The notes under the pieces were generated by a model that was not told the DNA's origin, did no database searches, and saw nothing but the letters and a program-made list of their open reading frames with translations. A stretch of 26,101 bases of DNA from positions 1 to 26,101 of the forward strand of contig JBBRQV010000030.1 in NCBI GenBank assembly GCA_038225955.1, written 5' to 3'. The DNA is from JAFDZO01 sp038225955 (lineage in GTDB: Bacteria > Bacteroidota > Ignavibacteria > Tepidaquicellales > Tepidaquicellaceae). How positions within the stretch are numbered: the first letter of the stretch is position 1; every line of letters begins with the position of its first letter. Made by a program: the position numbers and the translations under genes. Shown piece after piece: positions 7,481-16,470 of this stretch.

Positions 7481-8107
7481 ATGTTCATAACGTTCGAAGG
7501 AATTGATCTCTGCGGAAAATCCACACAAGCAAAATTATTACTTGAGTATCTTCAAACAAAAAAAGTAAAAGTAATTTACGTCCGCGAGCCGGGCGGTACC
7601 AAAATATCTGAAAAAGTAAGGCACCTGCTTCTTGATAAAGACCATGTTGAAATGGAATACGTTACCGAGTTCCTTCTCTTCTCTGCCTCACGCTACCAAC
7701 TTACGAATGAAGTTATAATTCCTAATTTAAAAAAAGGATACATTGTAATTTGTGACAGATATTATGATTCATCTACTGCATATCAAGGATTTGGAGGAAA
7801 AATAGATGTGAAAGATATAAATCAGGTGAATAAAATTGCATCTTCAGATTTAAAACCTGACATGACTTTTCTATTAAACATTTCTCCTCAGGAAAGTTTT
7901 AAAAGAAAAAATATTATGAAGAAGGCAGGCGATAGAATTGAGAACAAAACGCTTACCTATTACAAAAAGGTTGTCGCGGGGTATTTAAAAATTGCAAAAG
8001 CAAATAAAAAGAGATTTAAAGTCATTGACGGCAAAAAAGATGTAAACGATATTCATAAATATATTGTTAGCAGTATAAGCAGTCACACCAGAAACAAAAT
8101 TAATTAA
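7481..8107 (+). CDS. tmk: Thymidylate kinase
   Basis: This enzyme phosphorylates dTMP to dTDP using ATP, a required step to dTTP in the cytoplasm. The 208-residue length is normal. The P-loop FEGIDLCGKST (5-15) fits GX4GKS/T; Asp-Leu-Cys replaces the common Asp-Gly-Ala. Other motifs are REPGGT (35-40), the dTMP-binding DRYYDSSTAYQG (92-103) and a LID region KRKNIMKKAGDRIE (141-154). The start at 7481 gives MFITFEG, the usual N-terminus for the family. There is no Shine-Dalgarno sequence, and the three-armed palindrome sits directly upstream. Confidence 0.96.
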   Translation: MFITFEGIDLCGKSTQAKLLLEYLQTKKVKVIYVREPGGTKISEKVRHLLLDKDHVEMEYVTEFLLFSASRYQLTNEVIIPNLKKGYIVICDRYYDSSTAYQGFGGKIDVKDINQVNKIASSDLKPDMTFLLNISPQESFKRKNIMKKAGDRIENKTLTYYKKVVAGYLKIAKANKKRFKVIDGKKDVNDIHKYIVSSISSHTRNKIN

Positions 8108-8170
8108 GAAACCTTTAATTGTAAATTAAGTATAAGAATAAAAGATTTTGTAAAAGACCTGAACAAAACT

Positions 8171-9835
8171 ATGAAAAAATTACTAAAGTTAAAATATTTT
8201 TCCCTTCTTTTCCTTATTAGTTTCACTCTTTTCCTCGGAACAACAATGGAGAGGAACGATGATATCTATGATAAGATAAATAAAAATATGGATGTATTCG
8301 GCAAAGTGTACAAAGAGGTTGCCCTCAACTATGTAGATGAAATTGATGCCGATAAATTTGTGAAAGCAGGAATCGAAGGTATGCTTGGCACACTTGACCC
8401 ATACACAACATATTACGATGAAAACAGCAAAGACCAAATTGACCTCATCACTGCCGGTAAATACGGTGGTATCGGTGTTACAATCGGTGTCCGTGATAGC
8501 ACGTTTACAGTTACGGATGTTATGAACGGATACGAAGCGCAGAAAAAAGGAATGCGTATCGGCGACAAAATAATTGAGCTTGACGGAAAAGATTTGCGCG
8601 GTGTAAAATACGAAAGCACAAGATTAATGGTGCGCGGACCTGTAGGAACAAACTTAAATCTAAAAGTTGATAGAGAAGGCGAGATTTTAAATTTTGATTT
8701 AATCAGACAGGAAATTATTTTAAAAGTTGTTTCATATTATGGAATGCTTGAGCCCTCCACTGATGGCGTTGGTTATATTCGTCTCGATAGATTTACAAAC
8801 AACGCTCTCTCCGAAGTTGAAAATGCGATCAAAACTTTCAAAGCAAGCGGTAACTTCAAAGGGCTTGTTATAGATTTAAGAAATAACGGTGGCGGACTTC
8901 TTGATGCTGCCATTGGCATCTTAAATAAAATTGTAGATAAAAATAGTTTGCTTCTAATCACGAAAGGAAAAGATGCAGCCTCTGAGAAAAAATATTTTTC
9001 ACAGGAAGAACCTCTTGTTCCTAAAAGTGTTCCTGTTGTACTTCTTACAAACGAAGGTACTGCTTCTGCATCTGAAATCGTTGCAGGCGCAATACAGGAT
9101 TTAGACAGAGGTATTATTGTCGGCACAAAATCTTTTGGTAAAGGACTCGTTCAGCAGTTCAGAGATCTATCCAATGATAAGCAGATGAAAATCACTACTT
9201 CAAAATACTTTACTCCTTCAGGAAGATGGATTCAACAGAAAGATTATTTTCAGGAGAATAAGTTCGGAGTATTTATGGATAAGGATAAATATAACCAGAC
9301 CGAATTTAAAACACTTGATGGAAGAACTGTTTTTGCAAAGGGAGGTATTGCTCCCGATATAGAAGTAAAAGTCGAAGGACTTAGCGAAGTTTATTATGCT
9401 CTTCAGGCAAAGGATATGTACTTCAAGTATGCTAACGAATACCTTGCGAAAAATCCGGGAATAAAATCTTTCAAACCTACAGATGAAAATTTTGCTGACT
9501 TTAAAGAATTCATAAAAAATAAAAGCTTCGATTACGTTTCAAGCGCAGATAAAAAAATTGCCGACTTAAGAAAAATTACAGACGGCAAGAGCTTTAATCC
9601 TAATATCGCTGATTATCTTACAAAGATTCAAAGTGAAGTAGCTGCTGAAGAATCAACTGAAGTAGAAAACGCAAAAGAAGAAATCAAGAAAGCAATTGCA
9701 GAAGAGATTAATAAAAGAATCATAAATGAAACCGAGCAGATTGCTGCTACATTTTCATTCGATAAACAGCTTCAGGAAGCAATGAGAATTATTAAAGATG
9801 ATGCAGAGTACAAACGCCTTTTAGGAAAATTTTAA
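8171..9835 (+). CDS. C-terminal processing serine protease (peptidase S41, CtpA/Prc type)
   Basis: An N-terminal signal or anchor (about 1-24) directs this 554-residue protein to the periplasm, where family members trim the C-termini of envelope proteins. A PDZ domain covers about 95-175 (YGGIGVTIG, then KKGMRIGDKI). The S41 catalytic domain includes LDPYTTYY (75-82), GYIRLDRF, and VIDLRNNGGG (233-242). The Ser-Lys dyad is Ser299 in GTASASEI and Lys324 in FGKGLVQ, with the 25-residue spacing seen in Prc and the D1 protease. The C-terminal 150 residues, rich in Lys and Glu (about 465-554), are helical and longer than in minimal CtpA proteins; such extensions are common in Bacteroidota homologues. 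It starts 63 bases after tmk and may share its transcript. Confidence 0.94.
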   Translation: MKKLLKLKYFSLLFLISFTLFLGTTMERNDDIYDKINKNMDVFGKVYKEVALNYVDEIDADKFVKAGIEGMLGTLDPYTTYYDENSKDQIDLITAGKYGGIGVTIGVRDSTFTVTDVMNGYEAQKKGMRIGDKIIELDGKDLRGVKYESTRLMVRGPVGTNLNLKVDREGEILNFDLIRQEIILKVVSYYGMLEPSTDGVGYIRLDRFTNNALSEVENAIKTFKASGNFKGLVIDLRNNGGGLLDAAIGILNKIVDKNSLLLITKGKDAASEKKYFSQEEPLVPKSVPVVLLTNEGTASASEIVAGAIQDLDRGIIVGTKSFGKGLVQQFRDLSNDKQMKITTSKYFTPSGRWIQQKDYFQENKFGVFMDKDKYNQTEFKTLDGRTVFAKGGIAPDIEVKVEGLSEVYYALQAKDMYFKYANEYLAKNPGIKSFKPTDENFADFKEFIKNKSFDYVSSADKKIADLRKITDGKSFNPNIADYLTKIQSEVAAEESTEVENAKEEIKKAIAEEINKRIINETEQIAATFSFDKQLQEAMRIIKDDAEYKRLLGKF

Positions 9836-9871
9836 TTTAAAATTCGTACAACCCTTTTTAAATTTTAATTA

Positions 9872-10993
9872 ATGAGAATTGGAATAATCGGCGGGGGCCA
9901 GCTTGCAAGAATGATGATGGAAGCTACGTACAATCTTGGATTTGAATTCGTGGTTTTAACTAACGAAGAAAATTCTCCCGCCGGAAAAATTACAAATTCA
10001 GAAATAATCGGTGAATGGAATGATATTGAATGCTTAAAGAAACTTGCGGATAAATGTGATGTAATTACTCTGGAAAATGAATTTATAGATCATGCAAAAC
10101 TTGAGTATCTTGAATCACTTGGGAAAAAAGTCTTTCCCTCCTCGTCAAATATAAAATTAATTCAGGATAAGTTTGTTCAGAAATCCACACTAAATTCTTT
10201 TAATATTCCTGTTGCGGATTTTATTGAAGTTAACAGCGAAGAAGATGTAAAGAATTTTGCAAAGAAATTTGGTTATCCCGTGATATTGAAATCGCGGACA
10301 ATGGGATACGACGGCAAAGGGAATTGTAAAATAAATTCTGAACGCGATATATCGAAAGGCATGGAAGAACTCGGTAAACGTGGGCAATTAATGTGCGAGC
10401 GGTTCATTCCTTTCCAAAAAGAAATTGCGGTGCAGGCAGTGAGAAATTCTAAAAGTGAGTTTAAAATTTACCCTGTTGTCGAAACAATTCAGGAAAATCA
10501 CATTTGCACAACTGTCTTGGCTTCACAAAGCTCTTTCAAAAACCTGAAAGATAAGATTAGAGTTATTGCAGGGACAATACTTGAGAAACTAAACTATGTT
10601 GGAGTAATGGGAATTGAGATGTTTTTGATGGGAGACGATATTATTGTAAATGAACTCGCTCCCCGCGTGCACAATTCGGGACACTATACCATAGAAGGGT
10701 GCCACACTTCGCAATTTGAAAATCATATCAAAGCCGTTTCCGATATGTCTTTGGGTGAACCGGATTTGAAAGAAAATTCATCTGTAATGATAAATGTACT
10801 TGGAAGATTCGATGGAAGATATAATTTAGATTTTTTACAAAACATTCACATGGCGAATAGCTCATATATTCATTTATACGGTAAAAATGAAAACAGAACG
10901 GGTAGAAAAATGGGACATATTACACTGACGGGAAGCGACTTAAGTTATCTATTAATTGAAGGCAATAAAATAAGAGAGCAAATAAAAATATAA
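9872..10993 (+). CDS. purK: 5-(carboxyamino)imidazole ribonucleotide synthase
   Basis: PurK uses ATP and bicarbonate to convert AIR to N5-CAIR in purine synthesis. The 373-residue ATP-grasp protein begins with the dinucleotide-like IGIIGGGQLARMM (3-15), has the ATP-lysine Lys140, the flexible loop MGYDGKGN (144-151), and the metal/phosphate segment NELAPRVHNSGHYT (about 265-278) followed by GCHTSQFENH, all typical of PurK. No purE is adjacent. The next gene starts two bases after the stop, so they should share a transcript. Confidence 0.96.
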   Translation: MRIGIIGGGQLARMMMEATYNLGFEFVVLTNEENSPAGKITNSEIIGEWNDIECLKKLADKCDVITLENEFIDHAKLEYLESLGKKVFPSSSNIKLIQDKFVQKSTLNSFNIPVADFIEVNSEEDVKNFAKKFGYPVILKSRTMGYDGKGNCKINSERDISKGMEELGKRGQLMCERFIPFQKEIAVQAVRNSKSEFKIYPVVETIQENHICTTVLASQSSFKNLKDKIRVIAGTILEKLNYVGVMGIEMFLMGDDIIVNELAPRVHNSGHYTIEGCHTSQFENHIKAVSDMSLGEPDLKENSSVMINVLGRFDGRYNLDFLQNIHMANSSYIHLYGKNENRTGRKMGHITLTGSDLSYLLIEGNKIREQIKI

Positions 10994-10995
10994 TT

Positions 10996-11253
10996 ATGGT
11001 TGAAGTGTTTACAACTTACGATTCAATGGAAGCAAATTTAATAAAAGCGAAACTACGAGATGAAGAGATTGAGTTTGCAGTCAAAGGCGATAGCAACCTG
11101 GCAATGACGATGGAAGTTTTTAATTCAGAGCTAAGCAGAATGGCAACTAAGCAACCTATTAAATTTTTTGTTGCAGAGAAAGATATTGAGCTTGCAAAGA
11201 TAGCTATCAATACAGACAAATCTGATTTACTGCAGGATGATCTCGAATACTGA
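10996..11253 (+). CDS. DUF2007-like small protein, copy 1
   Basis: This 85-residue protein has the DUF2007 pattern: an opening strand MVEVFTTYDSMEANLIKAKL, then EEIEFAVKGDSN and a closing strand/helix IKFFVAEKDIELAKIAI. DUF2007 is annotated as a possible signal-transducing or PII-like fold; its function is not established. It lies two bases after purK, and the dipeptidase ATG at 11237 falls within its last codons, so all three are probably co-translated. A second DUF2007 protein is encoded at 14997. The pair is described under findings. Confidence 0.75.
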   Translation: MVEVFTTYDSMEANLIKAKLRDEEIEFAVKGDSNLAMTMEVFNSELSRMATKQPIKFFVAEKDIELAKIAINTDKSDLLQDDLEY

Positions 11254-12586
11254 TGCGCTCAATATTAATGATATAAATTCTAAAAACCCCGGTGTGATAA
11301 ACACTTACAAAAAATATTTTATATACGCGGGAGTTGTAATACTCATTTTTCTTTTTTACTTCATTTTACAAAATTCTTCTTCGCTTTCTCAGGCATCCGG
11401 TACAGGCTCTAACGCAATTCCTAATCCAATTAAAACAAATCCCGAAATGAAACCAAATATGAAAACAGACTCAGCAAGAGATTATTTAAAACTTCACTAT
11501 GAATCGATAGTTGTCGATTCGCACAATGATTTTATATGGCAGGTGTATGATAAAGGCGCAGAGTTTAAGGGAAGTTCTTTTACACAATCAGATTTGCCCC
11601 GTTTTAAAAGCGGCGGAGTTGACGTACAGTTCTTCGCAGTTTGGATTCCCATGAAAGAAGTAAAAAATTCTTTCAGTTTTGTAAAAGGACAGATTAACAG
11701 ATTAAATAAAATCGCAGAAAATAATTCAAACGATATAGAGTTCGCCAATTCATACGATGAAATTATGTCAGTGCTTGCGAAAAATAAAATGTGCGGACTT
11801 ATCGGCGTTGAGGGCGGGACAGCAATTCAAAGTGACATTGATAATGTGAACAAGCTTTATGATATTGGCGTCCGTTACATAGGGCTTACTTGGAATAACT
11901 CAAACGTAATTGCTTCCTCTGCAAAAGATGAAACTGAAAAAGGGAAAAAAGGCGGATTGAGCGAGTTTGGTAAAAAAGTTATTCAACGAATGAACGAACT
12001 TGGTATGATGATTGACGTTGCCCACCTTGGAGAAAACAGTTTTTGGGATGTTGCAAATTTATCTACACAGCCGATATTCAGTTCGCACTCAAATGCTTAT
12101 GCAATCAATCCACATTTCAGAAATTTAACTGATGAGCAAATTAAAGCTATTGCAAAATCGGGCGGAGTAGTTCAGATAAATTTTTATGATGAGTTCCTTG
12201 ATAAAAATGCCAGACAGAATAGAACAAAGAATGCTTACCAGCTTTATAAAAAAGAATTGGATGAGTTGAACGATAAGTACGGAGATGATTTAGAAAAATA
12301 CAATACAGAGCGAGATAACTTTCTTAAAGAAAAACATATTTCAGGCGGCACGACTATTGATAAAGTAATCGAGCATATTGATTACATAAAAAATCTTGTT
12401 GGCGCTGATTACGTCGGGCTTGGTTCAGATTTTGACGGTGGTATCTCCCCCCCTGCAGAGCTTTACGATGCAAGTTGTTACCCTATGATTACTGAAAAGC
12501 TTGTAGAAAAAGGATATACTGATGAAGAGATTAAAAAAATCTTAGGTCTGAATATACTTCGCGTTTTTAAACAAGTTTGTAAATAA
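11237..12586 (+). CDS. Membrane-anchored dipeptidase, peptidase family M19
   Basis: M19 enzymes (renal dipeptidase-like) are zinc enzymes cleaving dipeptides, including D-amino-acid-containing ones. One membrane segment lies at about 28-45, then a Ser/Asn/Pro-rich linker, so the catalytic part is periplasmic. Metal ligands are all visible: His96 and Asp98 in VDSHND, Glu192 in GVEGG, His263 in DVAHLG and His284 in SSHSNA; Asp398 in GLGSDFDGG completes the site. An insertion of about 50 mostly charged residues (about 325-372) precedes the final DYVGLGSDF strand. The start overlaps the DUF2007 gene by 17 bases; no later ATG would keep the membrane anchor. Confidence 0.93.
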   Translation: MISNTDALNINDINSKNPGVINTYKKYFIYAGVVILIFLFYFILQNSSSLSQASGTGSNAIPNPIKTNPEMKPNMKTDSARDYLKLHYESIVVDSHNDFIWQVYDKGAEFKGSSFTQSDLPRFKSGGVDVQFFAVWIPMKEVKNSFSFVKGQINRLNKIAENNSNDIEFANSYDEIMSVLAKNKMCGLIGVEGGTAIQSDIDNVNKLYDIGVRYIGLTWNNSNVIASSAKDETEKGKKGGLSEFGKKVIQRMNELGMMIDVAHLGENSFWDVANLSTQPIFSSHSNAYAINPHFRNLTDEQIKAIAKSGGVVQINFYDEFLDKNARQNRTKNAYQLYKKELDELNDKYGDDLEKYNTERDNFLKEKHISGGTTIDKVIEHIDYIKNLVGADYVGLGSDFDGGISPPAELYDASCYPMITEKLVEKGYTDEEIKKILGLNILRVFKQVCK

Positions 12587-12625
12587 ATTTATTAAAAAGA
12601 ATTACTCTTTTCGTTTTTTGAACTC

Positions 12626-14929
12626 ATGAAGAATTCTATAAAATTTTCTATCATTATTTTTTTATTCGTACTAACTAATCTTTCCTTCTCACAAAATACA
12701 AATACCGGGATCATAAAAGGAAAATTAGTTGACAGGGAAACACAAAACCCTATAGCAGATGCTAACATACAAATTGTAAATACCTATGAAAGTACTATAT
12801 CAGATAAAAGCGGGGAGTTTACTTTCACAAATTTAAAACTTGAAAATTACGAGCTTAAAATTTTTGCAATTGGGTATGCTCCGATTATAAAATCAGATTT
12901 AGTTGTATATGCAAGCAAGCCTCTTGAAGTTTTAATACAATTAATTCCTTTAAACATAACCACTACCGAACAAATTAATGTAGATGCAAATTATTTTTCT
13001 AAAAGCTCCGATGTAAATATTTCTACAATGAATCTTGACTTCGAAGAAATTCGCAGAGCGCCCGGCGCAACGGAAGATATTTCAAGAATGCTGCAGACTG
13101 CTCCGGGTGTATCAATCGGCAATGACCAAAGGAACGATATTATTGTTCGCGGCGGCTCGCCGAGTGAAAACCTTCTTCTCATTGATGGAATTGAAATCCC
13201 GAATATAAACCATTTCAATACACAAGGCTCTACCAGCGGCGCTATAGGATTTATTAATGTTAAGTTTATTCAAGAAGCAAATATTTTCACTGGAGGATTT
13301 CCTTCGCGTTTCGGTGATAAATCTTCGGGAGTGGTTGATATAAGATTTCGCGAAGGAAGCAGAAAGAAATTTTATAACGATATTAGTTTAAACGTCGGCG
13401 GCTTTGGTGGATTGTTTGAGGGACCTTTGTTCAGCGAGAAAGGTTCATATATCGTTTCTCTCAGAAGAAGTTATCTTGAATTATTGAAGGGAGCAATTCA
13501 ACTCTCCGCAGTTCCAAATTTCTGGGATTTGAATTTAAAACTCAACTATGATTTTACTCCCAATGACAAACTTTCACTCATAGGATTTGGCAGCATAGAT
13601 AAAATTGATTTTGACGGTGATACAAAAGACGACCTGGATGATCCGTATGGAAAAGCTTTTTCGCATCAGAATAATTATGTTGTCGGGCTGAACTATACAA
13701 AGATTTTTAAAAAAGCATATCTTCAAACTACATTTTCCCATTCGATTTCCGATTACGATATCGTAAGTTACGGGCAAAGACAGGATACGGTTCACTTCAA
13801 TGATAAGGCATTAGAAAAAGAATACACGCTGAAGACTGAACTCAATTATCAGGCATCAAAAATGTTTAATCTGAATTTTTCCATAGGAGGAAAATATGCC
13901 GATGCGCATAACAATGTTTTTGCAAGGCAGGATACAACTTACTCGGGATATATAAGAGGTGATTTAATTTTTGATAATACTATCACTCCTTATAAACTGT
14001 TCGGTTCATTTAACCTCACTTCAAAATTTTTAGATGATAAATTGATTTTGAATACAGGCTTTCGATATGATTATTTCAATTTCATCCGCCTAAAAAATTA
14101 TTTTTCTCCAAGAGCGGCAGCATCATATAAACTGACTTCGTTTACATCTATAAATGCATCGTACGGAATCTTTTATCAGTCGCCCGCTTATTTGTGGCTT
14201 TCATCAAATCCAATTAATGCTAACCTGAATGATATTCGAAGCGAGCATTTTATTTTAGGCATTGAACATCTGTTCGCAGCGGATTTAAAATTCACAGTAG
14301 AAGCATACGAGAAGCGCTACAAAGATTATCCTGTTGCAACTGAGAATCCGACTTTTATTTTAATTGACGGAGGTTCTGATTTCGGACCTAACTTAGTCGG
14401 ACCTGCAGTAAGTGCAGGCAGAGGCTATGTACGGGGAATTGATTTCTCACTTCATAAAAAACTAACGGGCAACGGATTTTATGGAATGCTGAATTATTCT
14501 TATTCGTATTCTAACTTCACTGCATTAGTCGGAGGTGAAAGGTCGGGAGCATACGACCCGACGAATCAAATTACTATAATCGCAGGCTATCAGGTTGCCG
14601 ATGACTGGCTTATAGGATTTAAAATAAAATATGCAGGGGGCAAGCCTTACACTCCGTTAGATGTTGAGAAGTCTACACTTATAGATAGAGGGGTTTATGC
14701 TACTAATGATTTCAACAGCGCCCGATATCCTTACTATATGAGATTTGATTTGCGAGTTGATAAAAAGATAAACTTTAAAAAGGCAAGCCTTGTTGGATAT
14801 ATTGAGTTCCAAAACTTGTTCAACAGAAAAAATGTGAACAATTATTTCTGGAACGAAACAAAGAATGCGCAAGGCACAGTTTATAACTGGGCATTCCTTC
14901 CGGTGGGAGGATTCAGCTTACAATTTTAA
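12626..14929 (+). CDS. TonB-dependent outer-membrane receptor with carboxypeptidase-regulatory-like domain
   Basis: The signal peptide is MKNSIKFSIIIFLFVLTNLS with a cut near SFSQ. Residues about 28-110 form a CarboxypepD_reg-like domain (GIIKGKLVDRETQNPIADANI, then DKSGEFTFTNL), as in SusC-like and other Bacteroidota receptors. A plug domain follows at about 130-240 (GVSIGNDQRNDIIVRGGSPSENLLLIDGIEIPN in pieces), then the barrel to residue 767. The C-terminal residue is Phe (GGFSLQF), the usual outer-membrane assembly signal. At 767 residues it is shorter than SusC proteins and has no SusD neighbour, so it is more like a siderophore/peptide/metal-type receptor. Its substrate is not visible. 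The next gene encodes a DUF2007 protein. Confidence 0.93.
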   Translation: MKNSIKFSIIIFLFVLTNLSFSQNTNTGIIKGKLVDRETQNPIADANIQIVNTYESTISDKSGEFTFTNLKLENYELKIFAIGYAPIIKSDLVVYASKPLEVLIQLIPLNITTTEQINVDANYFSKSSDVNISTMNLDFEEIRRAPGATEDISRMLQTAPGVSIGNDQRNDIIVRGGSPSENLLLIDGIEIPNINHFNTQGSTSGAIGFINVKFIQEANIFTGGFPSRFGDKSSGVVDIRFREGSRKKFYNDISLNVGGFGGLFEGPLFSEKGSYIVSLRRSYLELLKGAIQLSAVPNFWDLNLKLNYDFTPNDKLSLIGFGSIDKIDFDGDTKDDLDDPYGKAFSHQNNYVVGLNYTKIFKKAYLQTTFSHSISDYDIVSYGQRQDTVHFNDKALEKEYTLKTELNYQASKMFNLNFSIGGKYADAHNNVFARQDTTYSGYIRGDLIFDNTITPYKLFGSFNLTSKFLDDKLILNTGFRYDYFNFIRLKNYFSPRAAASYKLTSFTSINASYGIFYQSPAYLWLSSNPINANLNDIRSEHFILGIEHLFAADLKFTVEAYEKRYKDYPVATENPTFILIDGGSDFGPNLVGPAVSAGRGYVRGIDFSLHKKLTGNGFYGMLNYSYSYSNFTALVGGERSGAYDPTNQITIIAGYQVADDWLIGFKIKYAGGKPYTPLDVEKSTLIDRGVYATNDFNSARYPYYMRFDLRVDKKINFKKASLVGYIEFQNLFNRKNVNNYFWNETKNAQGTVYNWAFLPVGGFSLQF

Positions 14930-14996
14930 ATTCTATTGTAATTGTTTTTTTATGCATTCTTTCACAAATTGAAGTAGAACAAAACAAACAAAAATT

Positions 14997-15257
14997 ATGA
15001 AACACGAAGATAAAAGTTATGCCGTAACAGTTTTTGAAAGCGGCCACGAAGGCGTAATTGCCGTTGCAAAATCAATGCTTGATGAAGCAAATATTGAGTA
15101 CTCCGTTAAAGGCGAAGGTGTTGAAAATCTGCTCGGCGTTGGAGTTATGGGCACGGGTTTTAATCCAATCACAGGGGCAATTCAAATCCAGGTTTTAGAT
15201 GATAAAGCTGAATATGCCAGAGAGCTGCTGAAAGATTTGAAAGACTCGGATGTCTGA
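14997..15257 (+). CDS. DUF2007-like small protein, copy 2
   Basis: The 86 residues share the pattern of the protein encoded at 10996: a first strand AVTVFESGHEGVIAVAKSML, then ANIEYSVKGEGVENL and a last block IQIQVLDDKAEYARELLKDL. The middle is Gly-rich (GVGVMGTGFNPITG), as in many DUF2007 members. Function unknown. It starts 67 bases after the receptor and is followed by 88 A/T-rich bases with no clear terminator. The ATG at 14997 is the first possible start; an internal one would remove the first strand. Confidence 0.78.
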   Translation: MKHEDKSYAVTVFESGHEGVIAVAKSMLDEANIEYSVKGEGVENLLGVGVMGTGFNPITGAIQIQVLDDKAEYARELLKDLKDSDV

Positions 15258-15345
15258 TATTTCCGCCTAAGTTCTTCCCTTCTTTTTAACTTTAATTCTT
15301 TAAATAGCTTTTTTAATTTAAAGACCTCAACCACATATCTTTTTA

Positions 15346-16470
15346 TTGAAAAAATTTAAGCAAATTATTGCTCTTGGCGGCGGCGGGTTCTCGATGGAAC
15401 AGGATAATCCTCTGCTTGATAATTATATTCTCAATGCCACGGGCAAATCAAATCCCAAAATATGTTTCTTCGCTAATGCAGGCGGAGATGCGCAGGACTA
15501 CATAGATAAATTTTACAATGTTTATAATAAGTTAGACTGTATTCCATCACATATATCTTTAAAAACTAAACCTGAAATCAATCTTGAAAAATTTATCCTC
15601 GACCAGGATGCTTTATTCGTTGGCGGAGGAAGCACGCGCTTTCTTATGTCTCAATGGAAAACATACGGGCTGGATAAAATAATGAAGAAGGCTTACGATA
15701 AGGGAATTGTGCTTTCAGGAATGAGCGCAGGCGCAATTGTTTGGTTCAGCGATGGAATTTATAATCCTACTGATAAAAAATTAATGAAGCTGCCTTGCCT
15801 CGGACTTCTGCAGGGAAGTTTCTGTCCTCATTACGATGAACGAACTGAACTTCGGTTTTCCTTCAGAGAATTAATTTCAGAAGGCGGAATAAAAAACGGT
15901 TACGGTGTAGAAGACTACTGCGGATTGCATTTCATAGGAAAAGATTTATATAATGTTATCAGTTCAAGAAAAAATGCTAAAGCTTTCACTATAAAAAAAA
16001 CATCAAAAACTTATCTTGAAGATGAATTACCGGGTGTTTATCTTGGCATTAATTATAAAACTGTACCTCAAAAAGAAAATTTAGAATTAGTTAAGGAATT
16101 TATTTACTATATAAATGAACATGATATTGATGAAATGATGACTTACCTATCAGATGACCATACGATGACGGATTCATCCGGTGTTTTTATTCGCGGAGCA
16201 AAACATTTGAAAGTAGCATGGCTCGATTTTTTCATTCACTTCCCTGACTACACAATTGAAGTAGATAATATTATAACGGAAAAAGATTCAGTTGCAGTTT
16301 TTGGAAAAGCTAAAGGCACTTACTGGAAAGAAGGTGAACTTGAAGCAAAAAATAAATTTGAAGTCCCCGCATCATGGCAGGCAAAAATAAAAGACGGCAA
16401 AATATCGGAATGGAAAGTTTTCGCCGATATTCAAATTGTCAGACAAATAATAATGGAGGCAAATAATTAA
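15346..16470 (+). CDS. Peptidase S51 (PepE/cyanophycinase-like) fused to a SnoaL-like domain
   Basis: Residues 1-240 are a family S51 serine peptidase: a glycine-rich first strand IIALGGGGFSM (7-17), FVGGGSTRFLM (91-101), the nucleophile elbow SGMSAGAIVW with Ser127, His162 in CPHYDER, and GVEDYCGLHF with Glu189. S51 enzymes include aspartyl dipeptidases and cyanophycinases. Residues about 245-370 form an NTF2/SnoaL-like domain (FIYYINEHDIDEMMTYLSDD, then DFFIHFPDYTIEVDNIITE). The start must be TTG at 15346, because the first in-frame ATG (Met17) would remove the glycine-rich strand. The TAA overlaps the next ATG by one base. Confidence 0.87.
   Translation: MKKFKQIIALGGGGFSMEQDNPLLDNYILNATGKSNPKICFFANAGGDAQDYIDKFYNVYNKLDCIPSHISLKTKPEINLEKFILDQDALFVGGGSTRFLMSQWKTYGLDKIMKKAYDKGIVLSGMSAGAIVWFSDGIYNPTDKKLMKLPCLGLLQGSFCPHYDERTELRFSFRELISEGGIKNGYGVEDYCGLHFIGKDLYNVISSRKNAKAFTIKKTSKTYLEDELPGVYLGINYKTVPQKENLELVKEFIYYINEHDIDEMMTYLSDDHTMTDSSGVFIRGAKHLKVAWLDFFIHFPDYTIEVDNIITEKDSVAVFGKAKGTYWKEGELEAKNKFEVPASWQAKIKDGKISEWKVFADIQIVRQIIMEANN

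Noticed and set aside
7319..7528. 69-codon - strand frame
   Set aside because: It runs through the three-armed palindrome and into the tmk start, and has no recognisable features.
8773..9126. 117-codon - strand frame
   Set aside because: It is a shadow of the S41 protease catalytic domain.
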